Assembly (NCBI RefSeq): GCF_042433955.1
Contig: NZ_JBHLUH010000077.1
Coordinates: 1-64,000 of the forward strand
Reading direction: 5' to 3'
DNA from: Phytohabitans kaempferiae
GTDB lineage: Bacteria; Actinomycetota; Actinomycetes; Mycobacteriales; Micromonosporaceae
Length of the DNA: 64,000 nt
Shown here: positions 52,446 to 61,689 of the stretch, in pieces
Numbering within the stretch: the stretch's first letter is position 1
Layout: the number at the start of each line of letters is the position of its first letter
Program-made: the position numbers and the translations under genes
Notes under the pieces: model-generated
Told to the model about the DNA's origin: nothing
The model's input: only the letters and a program-made list of their open reading frames with translations
The model's database searches: none

Positions 52446-52718
52446 GTGTACGCGTGGATCTGGCGCCACCTGCCGTTTCGCGCGTGGCCGGCCAAGCTGG
52501 CCACGTCGCTGGTGCTGCTCGCCGCGATCGGCGCCCTGCTGTGGTACGTCGTCTTCCCCTGGGCCCAGCCGCTGCTCCCCTTCGACGACGTGCAGGTGAC
52601 CGAGGACTCCGGCGTACCGGGCGGCGGCCCCGCCGAGCCGGGGGGCGGTGACGAGCCCTCCATCGACGACGAGCACGATATTCCGTACAGCACCGAAGAG
52701 CCCGCGACACCAAGGTGA
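52446..52718 (+). CDS. Small membrane protein of the sortase-trpG cluster
   Basis: 90 residues from GTG 52446, starting ten bases after the sortase stop. One membrane helix (about 14-36, LATSLVLLAAIGALLWYVVF) and an acidic, Gly/Pro-rich tail. It has the look of a conserved cluster member in Micromonosporaceae. Function unknown; it probably works with the sortase at the membrane. It is followed closely by trpG. Confidence 0.75.
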   Translation: MYAWIWRHLPFRAWPAKLATSLVLLAAIGALLWYVVFPWAQPLLPFDDVQVTEDSGVPGGGPAEPGGGDEPSIDDEHDIPYSTEEPATPR

Positions 52719-52722
52719 TGGC

Positions 52723-53370
52723 ATGCGCGTCCTCGTGATCGACAACTACGACTCGTTCGTCTTCAACCTGGTCCAGTACCTGGGCCAGCTCGGCGCCGAA
52801 TGCGACGTGCGGCGCAACGACGAGGTCGACCTGGCCGCCGTCGGCCGCGCCGGCGCCGCCGGCGTCCTCCTTTCCCCCGGCCCGGGTACGCCCGAGCGCG
52901 CCGGCATCTGCATGGACGTGATCCGGGAGTACGGCGGCAAGCTGCCCATCTTCGGCGTGTGCCTGGGCCACCAGGCGTTCGGCGCGGCGTACGGCGCGAC
53001 CGTCAACCGGGCGCCGGAGCTGCTGCACGGCAAGACCTCCGACGTACACCACAAGGGGGCGGGCGTGCTCGCCGGGCTGCCCGACCCGTTCACCGCGACC
53101 CGCTACCACTCGCTGGCGGTGGTCGAGTCGACGCTGCCCGACGAGATCGAGGTGACCGGCCGCACCGAGTCGGGCGTGGTCATGGCGATGCGCCACCGTG
53201 ACCTGCCGATCGAGGGCGTGCAGTTTCATCCCGAGTCCGTGCTCACCGAGGGCGGCCACCTCATGCTGGCAAACTGGCTCGCCGCCTGTGGCCTGCCGAG
53301 CGCGCTCGACCGCGCGCCCGAGCTCGCTGCGGAGGTGGAGGAACGCAGGCGCGCCGCCTTCGCAGCGTAG
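52723..53370 (+). CDS. trpG: Class I glutamine amidotransferase (TrpG/PabA)
   Basis: 215 residues. Motifs: IDNYDSFVFNLVQYLG (N-terminus), SPGPGTP, catalytic Cys in FGVCLGHQAFG, and the His/Glu of GVQFHPESVLTEGG. It supplies ammonia for anthranilate or aminodeoxychorismate synthesis. No trpE or pabB is adjacent, so it may serve either partner. It is placed next to pknB as in many actinomycetes. The frame is open upstream but the ATG at 52723 begins at the family's conserved start. DnaA boxes follow. Confidence 0.9.
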   Translation: MRVLVIDNYDSFVFNLVQYLGQLGAECDVRRNDEVDLAAVGRAGAAGVLLSPGPGTPERAGICMDVIREYGGKLPIFGVCLGHQAFGAAYGATVNRAPELLHGKTSDVHHKGAGVLAGLPDPFTATRYHSLAVVESTLPDEIEVTGRTESGVVMAMRHRDLPIEGVQFHPESVLTEGGHLMLANWLAACGLPSALDRAPELAAEVEERRRAAFAA

Positions 53371-53376
53371 GGCGAG

Positions 53377-53417
53377 TTATCCACAGGCCACCAAAGTTAT
53401 CCACAGGCTTATCCATC
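53377..53417 (+). promoter_or_regulatory. Cluster of three DnaA-box-like sites
   Basis: TTATCCACA is present exactly at 53377-53385 and 53397-53405, 20 bases apart, and TTATCCATC at 53409-53417. They lie between the convergent trpG and pknB genes, close to the cluster's expected oriC-side position. Confidence 0.6.
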
Positions 53418-53586
53418 GCACTTAACTTGATCTGTCCATGCCTGTAGACGCGGCGGATCTGATCAAGAAGAGGCGGCGCCGGTGCCGCCGGTCGTCGTCT
53501 GGGCCCGCCCGCAGACCGGCCATGCCCTTAATGAAAACCGGCCGTTCACAAGGGGTCGGTCGAGCCGAAGCGACCGGAGCGCCGGG

Positions 53587-55353
53587 TCAGCCGTCGTCCG
53601 ACCCGCCGCCACCGGTGCCTGGCGACGGCGACTCCGACGGTGTCGGCGAGGTCGGCGGCGGCGAGCTCGGCTCCTCGTCCGGCTCGACGAAGATGGTCAG
53701 CACGATCCTGCTGCCCTTCTTCGCCTTGCCGTCTTCGCTCTGTGCCTGCACAGTGCCGATCTGGCTGGCGGACGACGCCGCGTCGCCATCCCGGCGCGTG
53801 ACTTCGAAACCAGCCTCTCTCAACTCGTTTTCGGCGCTGTCGGCATCGTCGCCCACCACGTTGGGGACCGCTACGATGTTGCCGCGCGAGACCCGGATGA
53901 CCACCACCGCATCCTTGGCCACCCTCTTGTTCGCGTCTGGCACCGCGACGACCTGGTCCTTTGCCACCTCGTTGTCGACCTCCTCGACCTGCGGCGTCAG
54001 GTCGAGGTCGCGCAGCCGCGCTTCGGCCGCCTGGCGTGTGCTGCCGACGAGGTCGTCAGGCACCAAGATCTCCTGTGGACCTTGGCAGATGTTGAAGACG
54101 ACCTCGGTGTTGTTGTTGACCCGCTCGCCCTCGGCCTGGCTCTGCTGGGCGACCGTGCCCTTCTCGCAGTCGTCGCCGAAGTACGGGTCACCTTCCGTCG
54201 CGACGAGTTCGGCGTTGCGGAGGGCGGCCAGGGCGTTGGCCTTCGGGAGGCCGATTACGTTGGGCACCGTGGTCTGCGGTATCTCGTTGTCCTGGTTGTT
54301 GAGGTACAGGCCGGCCACCAGAGCGATCACCGCGAGTACACCGAGCGTGCTGAGCGCGGCGATCACCCAGGCGGACGCCCTCCGTCGGCTCGGGTCGCCG
54401 ACGCGAGCGGTGGGACGGGTGGCGGCGTTGATGTGGCGGGTGACCGCGGTCTGGCCCATCATCGCGACGGTCTCGGCCTCGCGGAGCACCGGCGTCGCCA
54501 TGACGGGGCGCCCGGCGGCGGCGCGGAGCAGGTCGGCCCGCATCTCCTGTGCGCTCTGGTACCGGTTGAGCGGATTCTTCGCGAGCGCCTTGAGCACGAT
54601 CGCGTCGATGTCCGGGTTGACCTCCGGGTTGATCTCGCTGGGCGCCCGCGGATCTTCCCGTACGTGCTGGTAGGCCACGCTCACCGGGCTGTCGCCGACG
54701 AACGGCGGGTGACCGCAGAGCAGCTCGAAGATCACGCAACCGGCGGCGTAGACGTCGGAGCGGGCGTCGACCGCCTCGCCCCGCGCCTGCTCCGGCGACA
54801 GGTACTGCGCGGTGCCGATCACGGCGCTGGTCTGCGTCATCGTGGTGGCACCGCTGGCCAGGGCCCGGGCGATGCCGAAGTCCATGACCTTGACCTGACC
54901 GTTTTGGGTCAGCATGACGTTTCCGGGCTTGATGTCCCGGTGGATGATGCCGTGCCGGTGGCTGAACTCCAGCGCGGCGCAGATGTCCGCGGAGATCTCC
55001 AGAGCACGCCGGGGCATCAACCGCCCCTCGGCGGCGAGCACCTCCTTGAGCGTGCGCCCGTTGACGAACTCCATGACGATGAACGGCAGCGTCTCGCCGG
55101 TCGGGGCGATCTCTTCACCGGTGTCGTAGACGGCGACGATGGCCGGGTGGTTGAGGGACGCGGCGTTTTGCGCCTCGCGGCGGAAGCGCATCTGGAACGT
55201 CTGGTCGCGAGCGAGGTCGGTGCGCAGCATCTTGATCGCGACGTCGCGGCCTAGCCTCAGGTCGCGGCCGCGGTGGACCTCGGCCATGCCGCCGTAGCCG
55301 AGCAGCTCGCCGACCTGGTACCTGCCACCGAGCAGGCGGGCCTGCGCAGTCAT
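53587..55353 (-). CDS. pknB: Ser/Thr protein kinase PknB with PASTA repeats
   Basis: 588 residues. Kinase domain (about 10-270) with glycine loop GYGGMAEV, Lys in VAIKM, HRDIKPGN and DFG. A membrane helix (about 335-355, AALSTLGVLAVIALVAGLY) is followed by three PASTA repeats (about 370-560) and a Pro/Ser-rich tail. PASTA domains sense peptidoglycan fragments and the kinase controls wall growth and division. Its start overlaps the pknA stop by four bases. Intact. Confidence 0.95.
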   Translation of the reverse strand: MTAQARLLGGRYQVGELLGYGGMAEVHRGRDLRLGRDVAIKMLRTDLARDQTFQMRFRREAQNAASLNHPAIVAVYDTGEEIAPTGETLPFIVMEFVNGRTLKEVLAAEGRLMPRRALEISADICAALEFSHRHGIIHRDIKPGNVMLTQNGQVKVMDFGIARALASGATTMTQTSAVIGTAQYLSPEQARGEAVDARSDVYAAGCVIFELLCGHPPFVGDSPVSVAYQHVREDPRAPSEINPEVNPDIDAIVLKALAKNPLNRYQSAQEMRADLLRAAAGRPVMATPVLREAETVAMMGQTAVTRHINAATRPTARVGDPSRRRASAWVIAALSTLGVLAVIALVAGLYLNNQDNEIPQTTVPNVIGLPKANALAALRNAELVATEGDPYFGDDCEKGTVAQQSQAEGERVNNNTEVVFNICQGPQEILVPDDLVGSTRQAAEARLRDLDLTPQVEEVDNEVAKDQVVAVPDANKRVAKDAVVVIRVSRGNIVAVPNVVGDDADSAENELREAGFEVTRRDGDAASSASQIGTVQAQSEDGKAKKGSRIVLTIFVEPDEEPSSPPPTSPTPSESPSPGTGGGGSDDG

Positions 55354-56726
55354 CTCGTCTGTCGTCCTTCGCTCGTCTGTGCGTCACCCAGGCGGCTCAC
55401 CGAACCTGCCCCACCCGACGGTACGGGGCGCTCCTGCGAAGCGTCTTGGCGCACCCACATCTGCAACCCGGTTGGAACCGAGCTCGAATTGTTCTGCTCC
55501 TGCTGTCCCAGCAAGTAGGAAATGAGGCCGGCACAGAGCAGCACCAGCACCCCCAGCACCACCGCCAACACGATGAGGATCTGCCGATTCGTGGAACTTT
55601 CTTCGGGCTGGGCCTGCGGGTAGCCGCCGTACTGCTGCGCGGGATGGGCATGCGGCGCGTTTGTCGGGACCACCGGCCGGCCGGGCGGCACGGGCGAGGC
55701 GCCTGGCCGGTAGCCGCCCGGTGGCGGGGGCGCCGGCCGGTACGGCTGCTGGGACACCGGTGCGGGCGGAGCCGCGACCGGGCTTCCGGGCGGCGGGTAC
55801 GCGGGCGTGGTGTGCGGCGGAGCGGGGGTGCTCCCGGGACCTGGGGACGAGGTGGGCGCCGGGGAAGCGGGTCGGCCGGGCGGGGCCGGGCGGGCCGGGG
55901 GCGCCGAGCCGAGCGTCGCCGCGGCCTGGCGGGCGACCGCGCCCAGCATGGCGGCGGTCTGGAAGCGGGCGGCCGGGTCCTTGGCCATCGACTGGTCGAC
56001 GATGCGCCGGATCGCGGGCGGGATGTCGCCGGGAAGCGGGCGGGCCTGATCCCGCACGTGCTTCATGGCAATTTCGAGCGGATTGTCACCTTCGAACGGA
56101 CGGTGGCCGGAGAGGCACTGGTAGGCCACCACGCCAAGCGCGTAGATGTCGGACGCCGCCGTCGCGGTGCCACCGGCCGCCTGCTCTGGCGAGATGTACG
56201 ACGCCGTGCCCAGCACCGAGCCGGCCGCGGTGAGCTGCCCCACCATGGCCGAACGGGCGATGCCGAAGTCGGTGAGCACCAGCGTGCCGTTGGGGCGTAC
56301 GAGCAGGTTGCCCGGCTTGACGTCGCGGTGCACGATGCCCTTCTCGTGGGCAGCCTGGAGCGCGTCGGCGGCCTGGGCGACCAACGCCATGGTGCGAGCC
56401 GGCGTGAGCCGGCCGACCCGGCTCAGCGTGCGCGACAGGGCATCTCCCTCGACGTACTCCATGACCAGGAACGCGATCTGCTGGTCGCTGCCGTAGTCAT
56501 ACACGTCTACGACGCCCGGATGGTTGATGGTCGCCATCGTGCGCGCCTCGCCACGGAAGCGCTCGGCGAAGCCGGGCTCCTCCAGCAGGGCCGGGAGCAG
56601 GATCTTCACGGCGACGGTGCGGCCGAGCACCTCGTCGGTGCCGCGCCACACGTCACCCATGCCACCACTGGCGATGCGCTCGTCGAGGCGGTAACGACCG
56701 CCGAGCAGGACGCCGCGACTGAGCAT
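55350..56726 (-). CDS. pknA: Ser/Thr protein kinase PknA
   Basis: 458 residues. Kinase domain (about 10-270) with GSGGMGDVW-like loop (ASGGMGDVW), Lys in VAVKIL, HRDVKPGN and DFG. A long Pro/Gly-rich linker, a membrane helix (about 393-415) and a short outer tail follow. There is no PASTA repeat, as expected for PknA. Its ATG begins in the stop of pbpA (TGATG at 56726), and it overlaps pknB. It phosphorylates division proteins. Confidence 0.94.
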   Translation of the reverse strand: MLSRGVLLGGRYRLDERIASGGMGDVWRGTDEVLGRTVAVKILLPALLEEPGFAERFRGEARTMATINHPGVVDVYDYGSDQQIAFLVMEYVEGDALSRTLSRVGRLTPARTMALVAQAADALQAAHEKGIVHRDVKPGNLLVRPNGTLVLTDFGIARSAMVGQLTAAGSVLGTASYISPEQAAGGTATAASDIYALGVVAYQCLSGHRPFEGDNPLEIAMKHVRDQARPLPGDIPPAIRRIVDQSMAKDPAARFQTAAMLGAVARQAAATLGSAPPARPAPPGRPASPAPTSSPGPGSTPAPPHTTPAYPPPGSPVAAPPAPVSQQPYRPAPPPPGGYRPGASPVPPGRPVVPTNAPHAHPAQQYGGYPQAQPEESSTNRQILIVLAVVLGVLVLLCAGLISYLLGQQEQNNSSSVPTGLQMWVRQDASQERPVPSGGAGSVSRLGDAQTSEGRQTR

Positions 56727-58228
56727 CAGTCGCCTCCTCGGTCCCGAATCACGGCCTGCATGATCCGGCCGCCGATCTCGGCGGCGGCGGCACTGCCGCC
56801 CGACTCGCCGGCCCTCTCCAGCAGTACGCAGACCGCGGAGATCGGTTCACCGTTGCGCATCACGAAGCCAATGAACCATCCGTGGTCGCGCGGATCCTCC
56901 CCATCCTGTGCCGTTCCGGTCTTGCCACCGACCGTGTACCCGCTGATCCGGGCCCGCCGTCCGGTGCCGTTTTCGACGACGCTGACCATCATCTGCTGGA
57001 GGTCGGCGGCGACGTCGCCGCTGACCGGGTTGTTGAGCTTCTTCGGCGAGGCGGTGCCGATCGTACGGCGGTCGGGGCCGAGGAGCTGCTGCACCAGGTA
57101 CGGCCGCATCCGCTCGCCACCGTTGGCGACCGTGGCCGCGATCATGGCGCCCTGGAGCGGCGTCATCCGCACGTTGTTCTGCCCGATGCCGGACTGGGCG
57201 AGCGCGGCCGGGTCTTCGCTGCCGTCCGGGTTTTCCATGTCGCCCGTACGGCTCGCGGCGACCGGAAGCCCACCGCCGTCGAGGTTGCCCACGCGGAGGT
57301 CGGTGGTCTCGAAGCCGAACGCCTGCGCCTTCTCCTTGATCTTGTCGGAACCGAGGTCGACCGCGAGCCGGGCGAAGCCCGTATTGCACGACTCGGTCAG
57401 CGCCTCGATCAGGGTCACCTCGGACTCGGGGCAGATACTGGGCTGCGAGTTGCGGATCGGTGTGCCCGAGGTGGGCGGCGTGTACGAGGGGCCGGCCTTG
57501 ATGCGGGTCTGCTGGGTGCGGCCCTCTTCGAGCGCGGCAGCCGCGTCGATCACCTTGAACGTCGAACCGGGCGGCAGCACCTCGCCGAGCGCCCGGTTTC
57601 GGAGCGGGCCGTCCTCGGCGGCGTTGAGCTTGTCGTACGCGCTCTGCGCCGCCCCGGTGTCGTGGCTGGCCAGCGGATTGGGGTCGAAGCTCGGCATGGA
57701 GACCAGTGCCTGGATCGCGCCGGTCTTGGGGTCGAGCGCGATCGCGGCGCCCCGCGTCGAGCCCACATTGTTGCCGGCCAGACCCTCGATCGCCGTCTGC
57801 TGGGCGCGCATCGAGAGGGTCAGCACCACGTTGCCGCCAGCGGTGTCCTCGCCGGTGAACATGTCCCGGAACCGGTCGGCGAAGAGCCGGTCGCTCGTGC
57901 CGGCCAGGAATTCGTCTTCGGCCTGCTCGATGCCGGTGGCGCCGAGGTTGACCGGCTTGTAGCCGATCACGTGCGCGAACTGGCTCTTGAACGGGTAGGT
58001 GCGCAGGTACTTGAGCTCGCCGTCGGTGGCCTGGTTTTCGGCGAGCGCCTTGCCGGCCACCTCGATCACGCCACGCGGCCGGTTGTACTCGTCGACCTGC
58101 ACGCGCGCGTTGTACGGACTCGTGCGGTATTCGTCGGCCTTGTACGCCTGCACCCAGTTGAGGTTGGCGAAGAGCAGGCCGAAGAGGACCATCACGACCA
58201 CGCCTGCGCGGCGAAGGGGTGCGTTCAC
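56726..58228 (-). CDS. pbpA: Penicillin-binding protein PbpA (class B transpeptidase)
   Basis: 500 residues. A membrane anchor (about 5-25) is followed by the dimerisation region and the transpeptidase domain with SxxK in GSTFKV, SxN in SCNTGFA and KTG in GGKTGTAQ. It cross-links peptidoglycan with FtsW/RodA. It overlaps ftsW by four bases and pknA by one. Motifs are intact. Confidence 0.94.
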   Translation of the reverse strand: MNAPLRRAGVVVMVLFGLLFANLNWVQAYKADEYRTSPYNARVQVDEYNRPRGVIEVAGKALAENQATDGELKYLRTYPFKSQFAHVIGYKPVNLGATGIEQAEDEFLAGTSDRLFADRFRDMFTGEDTAGGNVVLTLSMRAQQTAIEGLAGNNVGSTRGAAIALDPKTGAIQALVSMPSFDPNPLASHDTGAAQSAYDKLNAAEDGPLRNRALGEVLPPGSTFKVIDAAAALEEGRTQQTRIKAGPSYTPPTSGTPIRNSQPSICPESEVTLIEALTESCNTGFARLAVDLGSDKIKEKAQAFGFETTDLRVGNLDGGGLPVAASRTGDMENPDGSEDPAALAQSGIGQNNVRMTPLQGAMIAATVANGGERMRPYLVQQLLGPDRRTIGTASPKKLNNPVSGDVAADLQQMMVSVVENGTGRRARISGYTVGGKTGTAQDGEDPRDHGWFIGFVMRNGEPISAVCVLLERAGESGGSAAAAEIGGRIMQAVIRDRGGD

Positions 58229-59724
58229 GACCTGATCACCTCCGTCGGGGCGCCGTGCAGTTGGGCCGGGGGCCCGCCACCGCCCGGGCCGCCGGGCCGC
58301 CCCGCGGGGGCACCGGTGACCGGCCGGCCGGCGGCATCGGAGATACGCAGCAGCATCCCGATGATCAACCAGTTGGCCATCAGCGACGAACCACCGGCGG
58401 AGAGGAACGGCGTGGTCTGGCCGGTGAGCGGGATCAGGCCGGTGACGCCACCGACGATCACGAAGACCTGAAGGCCCAGCGTGAACGCGAGGCCGCCGGC
58501 GACCAGCTTGCCGAACGAGTCGCGTACGGCCAGGCCGGCACGGAGCCCGCGCTCGACGATCAGCAGGTAGACCACCAGGAGGGCGGAGAGGCCGAAGAGC
58601 CCGATCTCCTCACCGAGCCCGGCGAAGACGAAGTCGCTCACGACGAGCGGGATCTTGTTGGGCTGGCCGCCACCGGGACCGGCACCGAAGAGGCCGCCCG
58701 TGCCGAGGCCGAGCAGCGACTGCACCATCTGGAAGCCGTCGTCGTACGGGTCGGCGAACGGGTCGAGCCAGATGTCGGCGCGCTGGTAGAAGTTGGCGAA
58801 CGGACCGCCGATGCTCGCGCCCAGCGCGTAGGCCAGGAAGGCACCACCGAAGAAGAGCAGCAGACCGATGATCAGCCAACTGACCCGCTCGGTGGCGACG
58901 TACAGGATCACCACGAACATGCCGAAGTAGAGCAGTGCCGTGCCGAGGTCCTTTTCGAAGACGAGGACCAGGAGGCTGAGCATCCACACCGCGACGACCG
59001 GGCCGAGGTCACGCCCCCGCGGGAAGTCGATGCCGAGGAAGCGGCGGCTGGCCAGCGAGAGCACCTCGCGCTTGCGTACGAGGTAATAGGCGAAGAACGA
59101 GACCAGCGCGAGCTTGGCGAACTCACCGGGCTGGATCTGGAAGCCGCCCGGGAAGATGATCCACAGCTTGGCGCCGTTGATCTCGGAGAACCGCCGCGGC
59201 AGCACCGCTGGGATCATCACGAGCACGATGCCGACCAGGCCGAGCGTGTACGCGTACCGGGAGACGGCCCGGTGGTCGCGCACGATGATCAGCAGACCGG
59301 CGGCGAGCACGACCGCGATGAGCGTCCAGGCCAGCTGCCGCCCGCCAACGCCGGAGAAGATCGGCAGGTCGGCCCGCTCGTTGGCATCGGCGAACGCGAG
59401 GTCGAGCCGGCGCAGGAATGCCACGCCCAGCCCGTTGAGCAGGGCGACGGCCGGCACGATCGCGGGGTCGGCGTACGGCGCGAGGAACCGGATCACGACG
59501 TGCAGCGCGAGGAACACCCCGGCCACCAGCGCGACCGGTACCCAGAAGTCGCTGGTGATCGTGTCGAGCGCGGTCGCCTCGACCGTCGCGGCGTACGCCC
59601 CGACGAGGATCATCACGAAGATGAGCAGGGTCAGCTCGGCGTTGCGCCGACCGCGCGACTCCCGGACACGCGGCATCTCGCCCGTGGTGGCGGGCCCGGG
59701 TGCCGGCACGGCTGGGGCGGTCAC
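58225..59724 (-). CDS. rodA: FtsW/RodA/SpoVE-family lipid II polymerase
   Basis: 499 residues with about twelve membrane segments and the SEDS signatures KLWIIFPGGFQIQPGEFAKL, DLGTALLYFGMFVVILYV, GLGEEIGLFG and TPFLSAGGSSLMANW. SEDS proteins polymerise glycan strands with their partner class B PBP, here pbpA. It overlaps pbpA by four bases and starts 32 bases after pstP. The name RodA follows the mycobacterial cluster; FtsW is equally possible. Confidence 0.92.
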   Translation of the reverse strand: MTAPAVPAPGPATTGEMPRVRESRGRRNAELTLLIFVMILVGAYAATVEATALDTITSDFWVPVALVAGVFLALHVVIRFLAPYADPAIVPAVALLNGLGVAFLRRLDLAFADANERADLPIFSGVGGRQLAWTLIAVVLAAGLLIIVRDHRAVSRYAYTLGLVGIVLVMIPAVLPRRFSEINGAKLWIIFPGGFQIQPGEFAKLALVSFFAYYLVRKREVLSLASRRFLGIDFPRGRDLGPVVAVWMLSLLVLVFEKDLGTALLYFGMFVVILYVATERVSWLIIGLLLFFGGAFLAYALGASIGGPFANFYQRADIWLDPFADPYDDGFQMVQSLLGLGTGGLFGAGPGGGQPNKIPLVVSDFVFAGLGEEIGLFGLSALLVVYLLIVERGLRAGLAVRDSFGKLVAGGLAFTLGLQVFVIVGGVTGLIPLTGQTTPFLSAGGSSLMANWLIIGMLLRISDAAGRPVTGAPAGRPGGPGGGGPPAQLHGAPTEVIRS

Positions 59725-59756
59725 GACTTAATCCCTGCTGTTTCTGTAAGGGACGC

Positions 59757-61205
59757 TCAGTCCGCCGAACGGCACCCGGTCGGGTCGACCGGCGGGTCCG
59801 AGAAGGCGGGCGGTGCGTCTGGGGTGCTGGCCGGTCCCGAGCCGGCGGGCGAAGAGGTAGCGGACGGCTGGGTAGCCGGTTCGCCGGTGGCCGCGGTGGC
59901 GCTCGCTTCCGGCGAGACGCTCGGCGACGGGCTCTCGTCGGGCGTCGGCGTCGACGAGGGCGGGCAGGTCGGCTTCAGATTGGGATTGGTGGGGCTGTCG
60001 GAGGTCAGCTCGGCGAGACGGCGCTGCGCGTCGGGCTCGTCGTCGGCCTGGATGCCCTGCTTGACCCGATCCTGAGCGACCGAGGTGAGGTCGTCGAGCC
60101 GCGTGCCGCTGGTCTCGTGGACGCTCGACAGGCTGAGCCCGGCGATCTGCCCTGGCACACCGCGGAAGACCGCGAGCTGACCCTGGTCGGTCGCGCCCAC
60201 GTAGTACTGCCGCTGCGTGTAGCTCCAGCCGACCCACATCCCGCCGCCCAGGATGGCGAGCAGCCCGACGAGCAGCAGCGCGGTGCGTGCCGGATGCCGG
60301 CGCGGGCGCTCGGGCTCGTCGTGGCCACCACCGTTGGACCCGTTGCCTGCCTCGGGCGCGGCCGCGCGGGGCGCCGCCGCCTGGAGGGCCGAAGCGCGGG
60401 CCGCCGGGGTCGACTCGTCGGCCGACGTGGCCATGCCGCGGTCGCGGGCGGCCGCGCCGCCCACGATCGGAGCCGCCTCGAGGATGTCCTGGTCGGTGGC
60501 GTCGGCGACGACCACGGTGATGTTGTCGGGCCCGCCGCCCCGCAGCGCGAGCTGGACGAGCCGCTCGACGCAGTGCTGGGGATCGGTGAACTCGGTGAGC
60601 GTCTCCGCGATGGTCTCCGCGCTCACGACGCCGGACAGGCCGTCGCTACAGATCAGGTAGCGGTCGCCGGGGAGCACCTGACGAACCGAGTACTCCGGGT
60701 CGATGTCGCGGCCGTCCAGCGCACGGGTGAGCAGCGAACGCTGGGGGTGGCTGCTCGCCTCCTCCTGGCTGATCCGGCCCTCGTCAACCAGCATCTGGAC
60801 GTACGTGTCGTCCTTGGTGATCTGGTTGAAATCGCCGTCTCGGAGCAGGTAGGCCCGCGAGTCACCGATGTGGACCATCCCGATCTTGCTACCCGAGAAG
60901 AGCACAGCGGTGAGCGTCGTGCCCATGCCCTCCAGGTGCGGGTTGGCGTCGACGGTGTCCCGGAGCTGCTGGTTGGCCGTATCGACCGCGCCTCGAAGGG
61001 CGTCGACCAGGGCATCGCCGGGCACGTCCTCGTCGAGGGGAGCCATCGCGGCGATGACGATGTTGCTGGCGACGTCACCGGCGGCCATGCCGCCCATGCC
61101 ATCGGCGACGGCGAGCAGGCGCGGTCCGGCGTAGACGGAATCCTGGTTTCCGTCCCGGATCAGACCGCGGTCACTGTGTGCCGCATAACGCAAGGTGAGA
61201 GTCAT
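59757..61205 (-). CDS. pstP: PP2C-type Ser/Thr phosphatase PstP
   Basis: 482 residues. The PP2C domain (about 1-240) has DRGLIRDGNQDSV, DGMGGMAAGD, SDGLSGVV and GPDNITVVV, all metal-binding acidic residues present. A linker, a membrane helix (about 303-322) and a Pro/Ser-rich outer tail follow. It dephosphorylates PknA/PknB targets. It overlaps fhaB by four bases. Confidence 0.94.
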   Translation of the reverse strand: MTLTLRYAAHSDRGLIRDGNQDSVYAGPRLLAVADGMGGMAAGDVASNIVIAAMAPLDEDVPGDALVDALRGAVDTANQQLRDTVDANPHLEGMGTTLTAVLFSGSKIGMVHIGDSRAYLLRDGDFNQITKDDTYVQMLVDEGRISQEEASSHPQRSLLTRALDGRDIDPEYSVRQVLPGDRYLICSDGLSGVVSAETIAETLTEFTDPQHCVERLVQLALRGGGPDNITVVVADATDQDILEAAPIVGGAAARDRGMATSADESTPAARASALQAAAPRAAAPEAGNGSNGGGHDEPERPRRHPARTALLLVGLLAILGGGMWVGWSYTQRQYYVGATDQGQLAVFRGVPGQIAGLSLSSVHETSGTRLDDLTSVAQDRVKQGIQADDEPDAQRRLAELTSDSPTNPNLKPTCPPSSTPTPDESPSPSVSPEASATAATGEPATQPSATSSPAGSGPASTPDAPPAFSDPPVDPTGCRSAD

Positions 61206-61684
61206 GGCCGTAACTCAAGAGAAGTGCGGCCGATTCGGATCGGCACGCCGAGGGGTACGGGGGTTGGTCCAGTGACCTTAGCGCGATCCAGATAGGTGCC
61301 GTTGGTCGAGCCGAGATCTTCGATGAACCACTGCCCGGAGCGAGGAACCAGCCGGGCGTGTCGAGCGGACGCGTAGTCGTCGGTGATCACCAGGGTCGAG
61401 TCTTCCGCACGACCGATGGTGATCTGAGCCTCACCGAGGGTGATTCGGGTGCCGGCCAGCTGGCCGGCGGTGACCACGAGCTGGTGTGCCGCGCGGCCCC
61501 GCTTCACCTTGGCCGGGCGGGAGTGCCCCATCGACGCGCCAACCCCCCGCGGCGCGGCGACGAGGCGGCTACTCCTGGCCCCGGCGAACAGATCCCGGCG
61601 GATGACCCCGACCACGGTGAACACAAAGATCCACAGCAGGATGAGGAAACCGAACCGGGCAACGGTGAGGACGAACTCAGGCAA
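61202..61684 (-). CDS. fhaB: FhaB, FHA-domain protein
   Basis: 160 residues. A short hydrophobic N-terminus (about 5-27) precedes a C-terminal FHA domain (about 75-150, with the phosphothreonine-binding GRAEDSTLVI, SARHARL, STNGTYLD motifs). In mycobacteria the homologue binds phosphorylated PknA/PknB substrates and affects septation. It is cotranscribed with pstP and five bases from fhaA. Confidence 0.92.
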   Translation of the reverse strand: MPEFVLTVARFGFLILLWIFVFTVVGVIRRDLFAGARSSRLVAAPRGVGASMGHSRPAKVKRGRAAHQLVVTAGQLAGTRITLGEAQITIGRAEDSTLVITDDYASARHARLVPRSGQWFIEDLGSTNGTYLDRAKVTGPTPVPLGVPIRIGRTSLELRP

Positions 61685-61689
61685 CGTCC

